A stretch of 64,000 bases of DNA from Acidobacteriaceae bacterium (GCA_003151335.1 PLXE01000115.1:1-64000), one strand, 5' to 3'. Counted from the stretch's first letter, positions 1 through 9,013 are shown. Program-made: numbers and translations. The notes: generated by a model from the letters alone, not told the origin.

Positions 1-1156
1 GCGGCGCAGGTGTAGCCGGCGGCTGTGGTTGTGGCTGAGGAGCAGGGCGCGCCGGCGGCGCAGGTTTAGCCTGCTGCTGCGGCGACTGGGGGGCCGGACG
101 CGTCTGCGGCGCAGGACGAGCAGGAATCACCGGCGCGATCGGTTTGCCTGCCGGGATGGGCTTCGGTGCTGCAACTACGGCTGGACGCCCGTGATTGACG
201 GCGGCAAACTGCTGGCGGTTTTGTGCTGCCGCCTGCTGGTGCTGCACCTGCGTGGTCATTGGAGGAACGCGCTGCTCACGGGTTGCAGCCATCTCCGCCG
301 CAACCGGCTGGCGAGTGACGCCTCCTGGGCCGTTGTAGCTGACGCGGTTAATCGTAGTGTTGTTGATGGTGACGTTGTTGATCACCGTGTTGGTTACGGT
401 GCGGTTATACACGTTAACGTTGCTGACGTTCACATTATTCACGGCCCGGTTATAGTAGAAACGATCTTGGTTCCAGTACCCGCCCTGATAGCCGATGCCG
501 GTGTAACCGTATCCATAGTTAATGCCGCCGTAGTAGCCGATGTGCCGGCCCCAATATCCGTAGTGGTAGCGATACCTGCCGCCGATGAACCCCCAATATC
601 CCGGCGTCCACAGGAAGCCCACCTGAGGCGGCTGCGCCCAGACGCCAGGCACCCAGTAATAGCCCTGAGGAGCGTAGCTCCAATATCCGGGCGTCCACAG
701 ATAGCCTTCGCCCGGTAAATCCGGCTGCGCATACTCCGGGAGCGGTGGCGGGGGTTGTTGGGCTTGAAGCACCGGCTGGCCGTAGTTGGAGTACTCATCG
801 CCGGTGTCGTAATCGTTATTGGAATAGTTCTGCTCCGGCGCGGGCGCAGGTTGCTGGTAGGTCTGCTGTGCCGGCTGGTTCGCAGGCTGCTGGTAGGTCT
901 GCTGCGCCGGCTGTCTCGCAGGCTGCTGGTAGGTCTGTTGCGCCGGCTGCTGCTGATTGGTACCCGTCGCCTGGGTCGCATCCGTGGGGGCCAAGTTGGC
1001 CGCAGCTGCCGGATCCTGCGGCTGATCGGTCTGCGCCGGCTGATTCTGCGCGGTTTGCTGGGTGTCGTTTTTCCCGCATCCAGCAACGCCAAACGTCAGT
1101 GCGATGGATGCGGCTGCCAGAACGATTAGAGAAGGTACTTTCCTCGTCTTGCTCAT
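1..1156 (-). CDS. YXWGXW-repeat lipoprotein, 3' end outside window
   Basis: Read from the ATG at 1156 (SD GGAG just upstream) the frame stays open to the window edge, so the gene is partial. The first residues form a lipoprotein signal peptide: basic N-terminus, hydrophobic stretch and a V-A-G-C lipobox near residue 27. A Gln/Pro-rich linker follows, containing three 12-residue repeats of the type QQTYQQPA-x-QPA. Next come Tyr/Trp-rich segments such as GYLWTPGYW and YYWVPGVW, the hallmark of the YXWGXW repeat family, then an Asn/Val-rich stretch and a Pro/Gln/Ala-rich tail. Likely an outer-membrane or periplasmic surface lipoprotein of unknown function. The codon pattern and lipobox make this the coding strand; plus-strand frames here are shadows. 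Confidence 0.85.
   Translation of the reverse strand, partial: MSKTRKVPSLIVLAAASIALTFGVAGCGKNDTQQTAQNQPAQTDQPQDPAAAANLAPTDATQATGTNQQQPAQQTYQQPARQPAQQTYQQPANQPAQQTYQQPAPAPEQNYSNNDYDTGDEYSNYGQPVLQAQQPPPPLPEYAQPDLPGEGYLWTPGYWSYAPQGYYWVPGVWAQPPQVGFLWTPGYWGFIGGRYRYHYGYWGRHIGYYGGINYGYGYTGIGYQGGYWNQDRFYYNRAVNNVNVSNVNVYNRTVTNTVINNVTINNTTINRVSYNGPGGVTRQPVAAEMAATREQRVPPMTTQVQHQQAAAQNRQQFAAVNHGRPAVVAAPKPIPAGKPIAPVIPARPAPQTRPAPQSPQQQAKPAPPARPAPQPQPQPPATPAP
847..954. repeat. Three-copy 36-nt tandem repeat inside lipoprotein gene
   Basis: Units at 847-882, 883-918 and 919-954 are near identical 36-mers and encode a 12-residue Gln/Pro-rich repeat. Being a multiple of three, the array can change copy number without shifting frame, so it may vary between strains. 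Confidence 0.85.
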
Positions 1157-1559
1157 AAGTTTGTTCTCCGCGAAGTTAGGATGCAGGATTTCAGGACCGA
1201 AGTCACCCAATAGCCTTACTTGCCAATTTCAATGCCTCGACCGAGCGCCGAAAGGCCTCGGGCGCGATCATTCGACCGCTGTTACGGAATAAAGGGCCCT
1301 ATGCTAACTTCAAGTTATCACGTAAACGCAGATCGCCGTCGGTGACAGCGGTCACGGGGTATGGGTTGAAGATTGCGGTCAGGCTTTTCGTGCAGGTTCT
1401 CGATAGATTCCCGGCCCGACCGCGGCTTGACGAATGGCTGCTTCAAACCGCACTACCACCTAAGTTCGCCTCCGGTTTCATACATTCGTCCCAGTGATTT
1501 AGACTAGCCAGTTTTCAGGGCGCACAACCTCTTGCTTCGTTTGTTTCCCCGGAGGCTCC
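1157..1559. promoter_or_regulatory. Divergent intergenic region
   Basis: About 400 nt between the divergent lipoprotein gene and the S9 peptidase gene. It must hold both promoters. I see no gene, no tRNA and no convincing terminator; a GGAG Shine-Dalgarno sits at 1551-1554 ahead of the peptidase ATG. Confidence 0.5.
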
Positions 1560-3674
1560 ATGTTACGTCGCATTCCGATTCTTATTTTCTGCTGCTCGCT
1601 GTGCGTCTTTGCACAGAGCAAGCACCCCTTTACCTTCGAAGACATGATGCAGCTCAAGCGCATCGGCGAGCCCATTGTTTCGCCGGATGGCAAGTGGGTG
1701 GGGTTCAGCGCGGTGGACGTGAACCTCGATGAGAACACGCGCAAGCCGCATCTGTGGATCGTTCCCGTCAGCGGCGGCGAGGCGCGCCGCCTAACGTCCG
1801 CAACGGGAGCCGGGGAGGATCGTATTCGCTTCTCGCCCGACGGCAAGCACGTCATGTTCGAGTCGTCGCGCGATGGGGGAGCCTCGCAAATCTGGGCCCA
1901 GGATTTCGACTCTGTCGGCGGTACCTTGGCCGGCGAGGCGCGCAAGGTGACCAGTATCTCAACCGAGGCTTCGGGCGGAATATGGTCGCCCGAAGGCAAG
2001 AGCATCCTGTTCGTTTCATCGGTATATCCCGATTGCAAGGACGATGCGTGCAATAAGCAGCACGACGAGGAGCAAGCCAAGTCGAAGGTGAAGGCCAGGA
2101 TCTTTACCCAACTGATGTTTCGCCACTGGAACCACTACTCCGATGGCAAGTACAGCCACCTGTTTCTGGTCTCGGCCGATGGGGGTGTGGCGCGCGACTT
2201 GACCCCCGGCGCGCACGAAGTGCCACCGTTCAGCCTCGGCGGGCAGGACCAGTATCAATTTTCGCCGGATGGTCAGGAGGTTGCCTTCACCAGCAACATC
2301 GACGAGGTGCAAGCCACCAGCACCAACGACAACATCTTCCTCGTGCCAGTAGCAGGCGGGACTCCCAAGAAGATCACCACCAATCCCGGCAGCGATGGCA
2401 CGCCGATGTATTCGCCGGATGGCAAGTACATCGCCTATCGCTCGCAGTTGCGCGGCGGCTACGAAAGCGACCGCTTCCGCCTGATGCTCTACGAACGCGC
2501 CACCGGCAAGATCACCGACCTGACGCCAAACTTCGATCGCTGGGTCGATGCGATGGCGTGGTCGCCGGATTCGAAGACCATCTACTTCACCGCCGAGAAC
2601 GAAGGCGAAGCGCCGATCTACACCATCCACGTGACTGATCCGAAGCCGTGGCCGCAAGAGTTGGTTGCCGGCTTCAACGACAGTCCCATCCCGGCGCCCG
2701 ACGGCAAGATGCTGCTCTTCGATCGGATGTCGGTCGCCGCGCCCAACGAAATTTATAGCGCGCCACTGATGTTCCCACAGTGCCGAATAGCGGTGCCTCC
2801 CAATGCATACAGCGTCCCTGATTGTTTGCTGTCGAAAGCCCAGCAAGTGACGAACCTCAACGGACCCGTCCTCTCTCAAGTCCAGATGCAGCCGCTCGAA
2901 ACCTACTGGTTCACCGGCGCGGCCAAGGAGAAAGTCCAGGGCTTCGTGGTGAAGCCGCCAAACTTCGAGGCCAACAAGAAGTATCCGGTGAAGTTCCTTA
3001 TCCACGGCGGCCCAGAAGGCGCGTGGGGCGACGACTGGTCGTATCGCTGGAATCCCGAACTGTTCGCCGCCAGCGGTTACGTAGTGATCATGGTCAACTT
3101 CCACGGTTCGACTGGCTACGGGCAGAAGTTCATCGATGCCATCAATGGCGATTGGGGCGGCGCTCCTTTCCATGACCTGATGTTGGGCCTCGACTATGCC
3201 GAGAAGGCCTATCCATTCGTTGACAAAGACCGCGAGTGCGCTCTAGGCGCCAGCTACGGGGGATATGCGATCAACTGGATCGAAGGCCACGCCGTGCGCT
3301 TCAAGTGTCTGGTGTCGCACGATGGCATGTTCAACGTCGAGTCGGCCTACGGCGCGACCGAAGAGCTGTGGTTCAACGAGTGGGAGTTCAAAGGCACTCC
3401 GTGGACGAACCGCGACATGTATCGCAAGTGGTCGCCGCATCTGTCGGCGACAAACTTCAAGACGCCGATCCTGGTGGTGCATGGCCAGCTGGATTACCGG
3501 CTCGACGTCTCGGAGGGCTTTCAGTTGTTCACCACCGTGCAGCGGCTGAAGATTCCGTCGAAGATGCTCTACTTCCCCGACGAAGGCCACTGGGTGCTGA
3601 AGCCGCAGAATAGCAGGCTGTGGTACCAGACGGTGAATGAGTGGGTGGACCAGTGGACGAAGACGGGGAAGTAA
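1560..3674 (+). CDS. Secreted S9-family prolyl oligopeptidase-like peptidase
   Basis: The 704-aa product has an N-terminal signal peptide (cleavage likely after VFA near residue 18). A WD40/PD40-type beta-propeller follows with repeated SPDGK blades (about residues 40-420), then a C-terminal alpha/beta hydrolase (about 450-704). The catalytic triad is readable: Ser565 in GASYGG, Asp645 in HGQLDYR and His677 in DEGHW; HGGP is the oxyanion motif. This is the dipeptidyl/acylaminoacyl peptidase branch of S9, a serine peptidase cleaving short oligopeptides in the periplasm or outside the cell. The ATG is preceded by CCGGAGGCTCC. No operon partner is apparent; the next genes are on the other strand. 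Confidence 0.93.
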   Translation: MLRRIPILIFCCSLCVFAQSKHPFTFEDMMQLKRIGEPIVSPDGKWVGFSAVDVNLDENTRKPHLWIVPVSGGEARRLTSATGAGEDRIRFSPDGKHVMFESSRDGGASQIWAQDFDSVGGTLAGEARKVTSISTEASGGIWSPEGKSILFVSSVYPDCKDDACNKQHDEEQAKSKVKARIFTQLMFRHWNHYSDGKYSHLFLVSADGGVARDLTPGAHEVPPFSLGGQDQYQFSPDGQEVAFTSNIDEVQATSTNDNIFLVPVAGGTPKKITTNPGSDGTPMYSPDGKYIAYRSQLRGGYESDRFRLMLYERATGKITDLTPNFDRWVDAMAWSPDSKTIYFTAENEGEAPIYTIHVTDPKPWPQELVAGFNDSPIPAPDGKMLLFDRMSVAAPNEIYSAPLMFPQCRIAVPPNAYSVPDCLLSKAQQVTNLNGPVLSQVQMQPLETYWFTGAAKEKVQGFVVKPPNFEANKKYPVKFLIHGGPEGAWGDDWSYRWNPELFAASGYVVIMVNFHGSTGYGQKFIDAINGDWGGAPFHDLMLGLDYAEKAYPFVDKDRECALGASYGGYAINWIEGHAVRFKCLVSHDGMFNVESAYGATEELWFNEWEFKGTPWTNRDMYRKWSPHLSATNFKTPILVVHGQLDYRLDVSEGFQLFTTVQRLKIPSKMLYFPDEGHWVLKPQNSRLWYQTVNEWVDQWTKTGK

Positions 3675-3679
3675 TAAAC

Positions 3680-3736
3680 TTGTCATCCCGAGCGAGGTCG
3701 CCGCGGCGACCGAGTCGAGGGACCTGCTGTCGGCAA
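3680..3736. repeat. Dispersed GTCATCCCGAGCG-type intergenic repeat
   Basis: The stretch begins TGTCATCCCGAGCG and continues with GTCGAGGGACCTGC. It resembles the element at 38098-38191, which begins TGTCATTCTGAGCG. Such GAGCG-plus-GTCGA(A/G)GAATC/GGACC elements are common intergenic repeats in acidobacterial genomes (from memory, not checked). It directly follows the peptidase stop. Confidence 0.5.
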
Positions 3737-3799
3737 GCGAAAAACAGGTTCCTCCGCTCACGGCTGAAGCGCTGCACCGCACCGTCGGGTCGCCTTCGG

Positions 3800-3949
3800 T
3801 TATTGTCGCTTGAAGTACTGGACCGCTCGCTCATGCGCTTCGGCGTTGTCGCGGCTTTTGAACGTGCCGAGATTCCGGCGCTTGCCGGTCTTGGGATCTT
3901 TCTTGCGCGAGTAGAGCCGGTATTCTCCGGATTTGAGATTGCGAATCAT
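3800..3949 (-). CDS. Small basic conserved protein, 49 aa
   Basis: A short minus-strand frame beginning MIRNLKSGEYRLYSR and ending in AVQYFKRQ, rich in Lys and Arg. The sequence matches the pattern of a widespread conserved hypothetical family of about 50 residues with a KSGEYRLYSRKKDP-like core and a LGTFKSR motif. Function is unknown; the charge and size suggest nucleic-acid or ribosome contact, which is only inference. It stands alone between the S9 peptidase gene and the YihY gene, and is too short to be listed by most length cut-offs. Confidence 0.75.
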   Translation of the reverse strand: MIRNLKSGEYRLYSRKKDPKTGKRRNLGTFKSRDNAEAHERAVQYFKRQ

Positions 3950-4008
3950 GGTTGTCTATCTTCCCATGAATGAATGGATGAACAACACGCAGCGCTGGTG
4001 GCCAGAGA

Positions 4009-5070
4009 TCAGCGCTGGGCGGCGGCCGTTGCTCTTCTCGCCTCGACTCGGCTACTGTGTTCGACGGCCGACAAATACGCGCCGCCCAGCAACAGCATTC
4101 CACTCCAGAACGACCAGAACATCAGGGTCACGGAAACCGCGAATGGACCGTACACTTCCTGAAAGTTCAGCCAGGGCAGCAGCAGGATGTAGATATACTT
4201 CGCCGCTTCCGACACCAAGCCAGTGATGATCGCCGCGGGCAGCACCGCGCGCGCCGGGACCTTGCCGTGCGGCAGTAGCCAGTAGATCAGGAAATAGATG
4301 CCAATCGTAGCCAAAATCGCCGAGGCTTTCATCACAATGAATCCCAGTCCTGCAAAGACGAAGTTTGGGCCGCCAATCACCACCCCCAGTATCTTCAGGT
4401 TCTGCGCCGTCAGGGCGATCGAAAGCATTGCCAGGCAACCGCATGCCAGGGCCAGTCCTAGCGAGACCACCAGGTTCATCAGGTAGGACCGGTTCTTCTT
4501 GAAGCCCCAGATGCTGTTGAGTGCTACTTCCAGGGGAAGAAAAATTCCCGTCGAGGTGATCAGCAACACCACGAACGACAGAGCCTGCCCTCGGCCCCTC
4601 ACGCTGACCAGAAACTGCAAGTTGCGGATCACGAAATCCTTATTGCTCGGCAGATACTCGCGCAGCAGCTCCAGCACCACGTTGTACATGGCCTGCGAAT
4701 GAATGACCCGGCGGATGAGCGTCAGCAACAAGACGATGAACGGAAAGAACGAGAGGACCGCATTGGCCGCCACCGAGAAGGCGTAGGTGTGAACCTCGGT
4801 TTGCGTCAGGTAGCGGAGGGTGGACCAGCCATGCCTGCGCAGGCGATGCGACAGGCTGTACGTTTCCGGCAGCTGCTGAAACAGATCTCGCCTATCGTCC
4901 TCCTCCTGCAGCTGCTTGGTAGCCGTCCCTGCAAGCAGCGGTTGATCTTGTAACTCGCTTGCCTTGCTAAGGTTAGGAGCGCTTGTGATAGCAGTAGTTG
5001 AGGATAGCGAAATTGTGGGCGGAGGGGATCCTTTGACATCTTCGGGGGTCGCTTCAGAGTTGCTGCTCAT
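4009..5070 (-). CDS. YihY/BrkB family integral membrane protein
   Basis: The 353-residue product has a polar, Ser/Thr-rich N-terminal tail of about 75 residues followed by six hydrophobic segments, the topology of the YihY/BrkB family (once annotated as RNase BN). Typical family landmarks include an AFSVAANAVLSFFPF-like first helix, a SIWGFKKNRSY loop and a final helix near FWSGMLLLGGAYL. The biochemical role is not established; transport or envelope functions have been proposed. The start at 5070 is ATG. The long N-terminal extension is not usual for the core family and could reflect a later true start, but no better internal ATG precedes the conserved region. Confidence 0.9.
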   Translation of the reverse strand: MSSNSEATPEDVKGSPPPTISLSSTTAITSAPNLSKASELQDQPLLAGTATKQLQEEDDRRDLFQQLPETYSLSHRLRRHGWSTLRYLTQTEVHTYAFSVAANAVLSFFPFIVLLLTLIRRVIHSQAMYNVVLELLREYLPSNKDFVIRNLQFLVSVRGRGQALSFVVLLITSTGIFLPLEVALNSIWGFKKNRSYLMNLVVSLGLALACGCLAMLSIALTAQNLKILGVVIGGPNFVFAGLGFIVMKASAILATIGIYFLIYWLLPHGKVPARAVLPAAIITGLVSEAAKYIYILLLPWLNFQEVYGPFAVSVTLMFWSFWSGMLLLGGAYLSAVEHSSRVEARRATAAAQR

Positions 5071-5225
5071 CGAACCTTAATCCTAACAGAGCACCATCTC
5101 TTGGCTCGGCCAGTTGAAGCTTAGGCGTCGGCTCCACCGTGGGAATGAGCAGATCGCCGTGATGAAAACCGGGCCTGACACCGCTCTTGCAATCCGCAGG
5201 ATTTGGGCTATGATTAACCCCTTCT

Positions 5226-5999
5226 ATGAAGCTATCTTTTCAACGCGAGCGCGAAGCGCCTTCCCGCTCTGTTCCCACTCAAGCAGATTTTCCAGCTGTT
5301 TCCGGCGCCGACATCGCCGGCATGGTTCATGGGCAACGGATGGGTGGCGACCTTTACCATTTCCTTCGTGCCAACTCCAACCGGGTGGTGTTCGGCTTGC
5401 TCGACGTAGCCGGATGTCACGAAGAGAACCAGCAGATTGTGTCGGCAGCACGGCAGACATTCCAGAAATTGGGCAGTGAGAGATTTGCCGACGAGGGAAT
5501 CAACGAGGCCGATACCATGATGGAATTCTGCCTGGAGTTGAACCTGAGCATTCGACGGTCTGCCGCCGGCGTCCGCTCCTGTGCTGCTTTTTTGGGCTGC
5601 TATAACGAGGAGCTTGGCACGATCTGCTATGCCAACGCGGGGCACACTCCGGGATTGTTGTGCGATCCCTCGGGGATCACCGAATTGCCTGCTACCGGCC
5701 TTCCGCTGGGACTGTTTTCTGCATCCACCTATGAAGCGCCGACCGCTGCTTTGCAGCCGGGCGCGTCCTTGCTTCTGGTGTCGCGGGGTGTGGTGGAGGC
5801 TGCGTACAAGAAGGAAGAGTTTGGGCTGGAGCGCGTCAAACAGCAATTGGAGCGCTCCTCGGTGGAAAGCGCGAAAGGTATGGCTGCCGCCATTCTCGAC
5901 GGTGTGCAGCAGTTCCTGCGATCGGCGCCAAAAGAGAACGATTTCACCGCGCTGGCGCTGGTCAGGGCGGCAAAAGGCCAAGTCGCTGTTGGCGCTTGA
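5226..5999 (+). CDS. SpoIIE/RsbU-like PP2C phosphatase domain protein, possibly degenerate
   Basis: The 257-aa protein is essentially a single SpoIIE-type phosphatase domain: GGDLYHF near residue 40, FGLLDVAG near 58, YANAGHTPGLL near 140 and a C-terminal ENDFTALAL. Such enzymes dephosphorylate anti-anti-sigma factors in partner-switching pathways. The usual TDG motif, whose Asp binds catalytic Mn/Mg, reads VSRGVVEA here, so one acidic metal ligand is replaced by Arg. Activity may therefore be altered or lost. No sensor domain, anti-sigma kinase or STAS protein is encoded next to it. The ATG at 5226 is chosen because conserved sequence begins soon after; no strong SD is visible. Confidence 0.8.
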   Translation: MKLSFQREREAPSRSVPTQADFPAVSGADIAGMVHGQRMGGDLYHFLRANSNRVVFGLLDVAGCHEENQQIVSAARQTFQKLGSERFADEGINEADTMMEFCLELNLSIRRSAAGVRSCAAFLGCYNEELGTICYANAGHTPGLLCDPSGITELPATGLPLGLFSASTYEAPTAALQPGASLLLVSRGVVEAAYKKEEFGLERVKQQLERSSVESAKGMAAAILDGVQQFLRSAPKENDFTALALVRAAKGQVAVGA

Positions 6000-6003
6000 G
6001 CGC

Positions 6004-6477
6004 TCATCGAGAGCTATCGCCTTCACTCCGTCGCTCCCGGAAAAAGCTCTGCACCAGGTGCATGCACCGTGCGGCCAGCACTCCTGAGCTGACTTCGACC
6101 TTGTGGTTCAGCTTGGGATGATTGAGGAGCTGGAGCATGGAGTGCACAGCGCCTGCCTTCGCGTCTTCCGCTCCGTAAATCAGCCGGCGGATCCGCGCAT
6201 GAGTGATAGCGCCGGCGCACATTGGGCAGGGCTCAACCGTCACGTAGAGATCGCAGTCGAGCAGACGGTAGTTGCCGATGGCCGTTCCGGCTTCGCGTAG
6301 TGCCAGGATTTCAGCGTGTGCCGTGGGATCGTTGGAAGAAACAGGGCGGTTGCATCCCCGGCCTACGATTCGGCCCTCACTCACGACGACTGCTCCGACG
6401 GGGACCTCGCCCAACGTCAGCGCACGCTGCGCCTCGCGAAGGGCTTCCTCCATCCAGAATTCGTCGGAGAGGGACAT
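6004..6477 (-). CDS. tadA: tRNA-specific adenosine deaminase TadA
   Basis: Zinc-dependent deaminase that converts adenosine 34 to inosine in tRNA-Arg(ACG). Numbering from the ATG at 6477 ([13 protein letters not shown]), the active site reads HAE with His54 and Glu56, and PCPMC with zinc ligands Cys84 and Cys87, close to the E. coli spacing. The product is 157 aa, a normal length. The frame opens further upstream (6513), but the family N-terminus begins with the DEFWM segment, so I place the start at 6477. It sits directly downstream of ymdB on the same strand and converges on the phosphatase gene, with only 4 nt between the two stops. Confidence 0.93.
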   Translation of the reverse strand: MSLSDEFWMEEALREAQRALTLGEVPVGAVVVSEGRIVGRGCNRPVSSNDPTAHAEILALREAGTAIGNYRLLDCDLYVTVEPCPMCAGAITHARIRRLIYGAEDAKAGAVHSMLQLLNHPKLNHKVEVSSGVLAARCMHLVQSFFRERRSEGDSSR

Positions 6478-6522
6478 GGCGAAGAGGCTAATGCAGCGAC
6501 TCGCAATTAGCAATTGCCGGCA

Positions 6523-7323
6523 CTATTTCTGGCGCAGCATGATGCGCTGGATCGCAGTCGCCCGGCCGGTCGTGGGATCGCAATCGATCAAGGTTGCGCA
6601 CAAGCGCACGTCGTTGGTCGCTGCCTCGAAGCGAGCCGGCATATTAGTCAGAAAGCGAGCGAGGATTTGTTCCTTTTGCACGCCGATCACTCCGTCGTAG
6701 GGGCCGGTCATTCCCACGTCGGTTTGCACGGCTGTGCCGCCCTTCAGCACCTGCTCGTCGGCCGTGGGCACGTGGGTGTGGGTTCCCAGCACCGCCGTTA
6801 CTCTTCCTTCCAGGTACCAGCCGATCGCAATCTTCTCCGACGTGGCTTCGGCGTGGAAGTCTACCAGGATCACTTTGGCCTTGATCCTGTTGAGCAGTTG
6901 ATCGGCGAAGCGAAAGGGGTCGTCGTTGTTGGTCATGAAAACGCGGCCTTGAAGATTGATGACGCAATAGGCGACACCGCTGCGCGTGCGCCCCTCGTAC
7001 CAGCCAAAGCCCGGAGACCCTGCCGGATAATTTGCCGGTCGTAGCACACGGCGGGCCAGCGAAGCCTCATTTCCATTGGCGGAGTTCAGGTAATCGATAA
7101 TCTCGCGCTTGTCCCAAACGTGATTGCCGGTGGTGATGACATCAATGCCGAGTTCGAACAACTCCTCCGCAATTTGTGGAGTGATGCCGAAGCCGCCGGC
7201 GGCGTTCTCGCCGTTGGCAATGGTGAGTTCGACGTGGTGTTGCCGTTGCAATTCCGGCAGACGCTCGTGAACGATGGTGCGCCCAGGGCGCCCGAAAATG
7301 TCACCGACGAAAAGTATGCGCAA
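6523..7323 (-). CDS. ymdB: YmdB-type metallophosphoesterase
   Basis: The 266-residue protein matches the TIGR00282/YmdB family of calcineurin-like phosphoesterases, which in Bacillus act as 2',3'-cyclic nucleotide phosphodiesterases. Metal ligands are in the expected places: Asp8 (MRILFVGD), Glu39 and Asn40 (ANGEN), Asn67 and His68 (TGNHVWD), His157 (DFHAEATSEK), His182 and His184 (GTHTHVPTAD). It is likely cotranscribed with tadA downstream and with the solute-binding lipoprotein gene upstream (66 nt gap). The physiological substrate in this organism cannot be read from sequence. Confidence 0.92.
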   Translation of the reverse strand: MRILFVGDIFGRPGRTIVHERLPELQRQHHVELTIANGENAAGGFGITPQIAEELFELGIDVITTGNHVWDKREIIDYLNSANGNEASLARRVLRPANYPAGSPGFGWYEGRTRSGVAYCVINLQGRVFMTNNDDPFRFADQLLNRIKAKVILVDFHAEATSEKIAIGWYLEGRVTAVLGTHTHVPTADEQVLKGGTAVQTDVGMTGPYDGVIGVQKEQILARFLTNMPARFEAATNDVRLCATLIDCDPTTGRATAIQRIMLRQK

Positions 7324-7389
7324 GCTGCTGCAGTCCTTGATTAACGCTGTATTTCGATGTTAACACGCGCTCCGAAGATTGGGTTCCGC

Positions 7390-8901
7390 TCAGTGGGCCA
7401 GCTCAGCGGTGCGCAAGAAATCGTAGTTGCCCGAGGGACTTAGCTCGATTCCCCGCACTCGGTTGGTGTGCACCAGCACGTTATCGAGATACCAAAGATT
7501 GATGTAGGGCAGGTCCTCGGCGAGGATGCGCTGGACCTCGTCATAGATGGTTTTGCGTTTCTGCTGGTCGACAGTGCCGCGGGCCTCCCGGATCAGCTCG
7601 TCCACGCGCGGGTTGGAGTAGAAGGTGCGGTTGGCGCGTTTAGGGGCGAAGCTGGCGGAATCGAAGACGTGCTCGAAGATGTCAGGATCAAGATTGCTGC
7701 CGCCGACCCAACGCAAAGAATGTATCTGATAAGCGCCTTTGGTCACGTCGGCAAAGAACGTCGCGAACTCGAAGGTGCGGATATCGAGCGCGATGCCGGC
7801 TTCCCGCAGTTGCTGCTGCAGCACCGCCGCCAGCAGCCGAGTTGACTCGTCGGTAGATGTCTTCATGGTGAGGTGAAATCGAATACCGTTGGTCGCCGGG
7901 TAGCCTGCGTCATCCAGAATCTGCCGCGCTCGCGCCGGGTCGTGAGGATACTTCGCAACATCGGTGTCGTAGGCCCAGTGCTGGGGCGGCAGCACGCTGT
8001 ACGCGGGGCGGGCCTGGTCACGCCACAGGTAATGAATAATAGGCTCGACATTGATGGCATACGCGATGGCGTGGCGAACGCGAACGTCCTTCAGGATGGG
8101 ATCGCGCAAGTTCATGGCAAGGTAGGCGTAAATTGTGCCGTCCGATTTCGTGACCGTGAGTTCGCGATCGCGTTCAAGAGCAACCACGGTGTCAGCCACC
8201 AAAGAGTTTAGGGCGATGTCGGCGCTTCGCTTGCGCAGTTCGAGCGCGCGCGTGGTGGCGTCGGGAATTACCTTGAACTCCACGCGCTCCAACTTGGCGG
8301 GCGTCGCCCAATATTCGGGATTGCGTTCGATCACCACTTCCTTGTCCATCTGAGCGCGCACAAAACGGAATGGCCCAGAGCCGATGGGTTGGCGATTGAA
8401 GTCGTCGCCACTGCCGTAAGGCACGATGCCGATGGCGCCGTCGGAGAGGTTCCATAGCATCGGCGCAAACGGCTCCTTCAAGTGAAAAACCACGGTGTAG
8501 TCGTCAGGTGCGTCGATGCGGTCGACGGGCGCGTAGGTACTTGTTTTAGCGCTGCGGATTTTATCGCCGAGGAGCGAGTCGAACGTCCACTTGACGTCGC
8601 GCGCAGTCAGGGGTTGCCCATTGTGGAAGCGGACTCCATGATGCAGATGAAAAATATAGGTTTGCACATTGGGTATTTCCCAACTGTCAGCCAGCCACGG
8701 CTGTAGGTTGAAGTGATCGTCGCGGTGCACCAGCGAATCGAAGAGGAGTGTGTCAATTCGCTCCGACTGCGCATCCACCCCGACCCGGGGGTCAAGATTC
8801 GTCGGACTGCTCTCAATGACCATCACCAGCGTGTTGGGGTCGGGCTTGCTCGCACAACCGGCGAGGAACAAAACCACAGAGGCGCAGAGGCACAGAGACA
8901 T
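7390..8901 (-). CDS. ABC transporter solute-binding lipoprotein, family 5 (peptide/nickel type)
   Basis: From the ATG at 8901 the product is 503 aa and starts MSLCLCASVVLFLAGC, a compact lipoprotein signal with a perfect L-A-G-C lipobox. The mature part has the DppA/OppA-like fold markers, for example YIFHLHHGVRFHNGQPLTARDVKWTFDSL and a PYINLWY tail. Such proteins bind oligopeptides for an inner-membrane ABC importer; no permease or ATPase gene is present nearby. Its place after nagZ and anmK suggests murein peptide uptake (MppA-like), an inference. The frame stays open upstream to 9153, but that part encodes repeat-derived sequence and overlaps anmK, so I reject the longer start. No clear SD precedes 8901. 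Confidence 0.85.
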   Translation of the reverse strand: MSLCLCASVVLFLAGCASKPDPNTLVMVIESSPTNLDPRVGVDAQSERIDTLLFDSLVHRDDHFNLQPWLADSWEIPNVQTYIFHLHHGVRFHNGQPLTARDVKWTFDSLLGDKIRSAKTSTYAPVDRIDAPDDYTVVFHLKEPFAPMLWNLSDGAIGIVPYGSGDDFNRQPIGSGPFRFVRAQMDKEVVIERNPEYWATPAKLERVEFKVIPDATTRALELRKRSADIALNSLVADTVVALERDRELTVTKSDGTIYAYLAMNLRDPILKDVRVRHAIAYAINVEPIIHYLWRDQARPAYSVLPPQHWAYDTDVAKYPHDPARARQILDDAGYPATNGIRFHLTMKTSTDESTRLLAAVLQQQLREAGIALDIRTFEFATFFADVTKGAYQIHSLRWVGGSNLDPDIFEHVFDSASFAPKRANRTFYSNPRVDELIREARGTVDQQKRKTIYDEVQRILAEDLPYINLWYLDNVLVHTNRVRGIELSPSGNYDFLRTAELAH

Positions 8902-9005
8902 GCGAGGCTTGAGGCTCGGGCAGTACTGGCTTCGTGCGTGGCCCTTGAGTTTGTTTGATTTCTTGATTCCTTGTTCTTCTCTGTGTCTCGGTGTCTCTGT
9001 GGTGA
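8873..9005. repeat. Inverted CTCTGTG-type repeat element overlapping a gene start
   Basis: Left arm 8873-8899 reads ACCACAGAGGCGCAGAGG and onward; right arm 8976-9005 reads CTCTGTGTCTCGGTGTCTCT and onward, an imperfect inverted repeat around about 75 nt. A related element lies at 19472-19554. The left arm, read on the minus strand, encodes residues 1-9 of the solute-binding lipoprotein. Confidence 0.75.
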
Positions 9006-9013
9006 ACAAGATT

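Noticed and set aside
2016-3173. 385-codon minus-strand frame inside the S9 peptidase
   Set aside because: Antisense shadow; the peptidase catalytic triad is on the plus strand.
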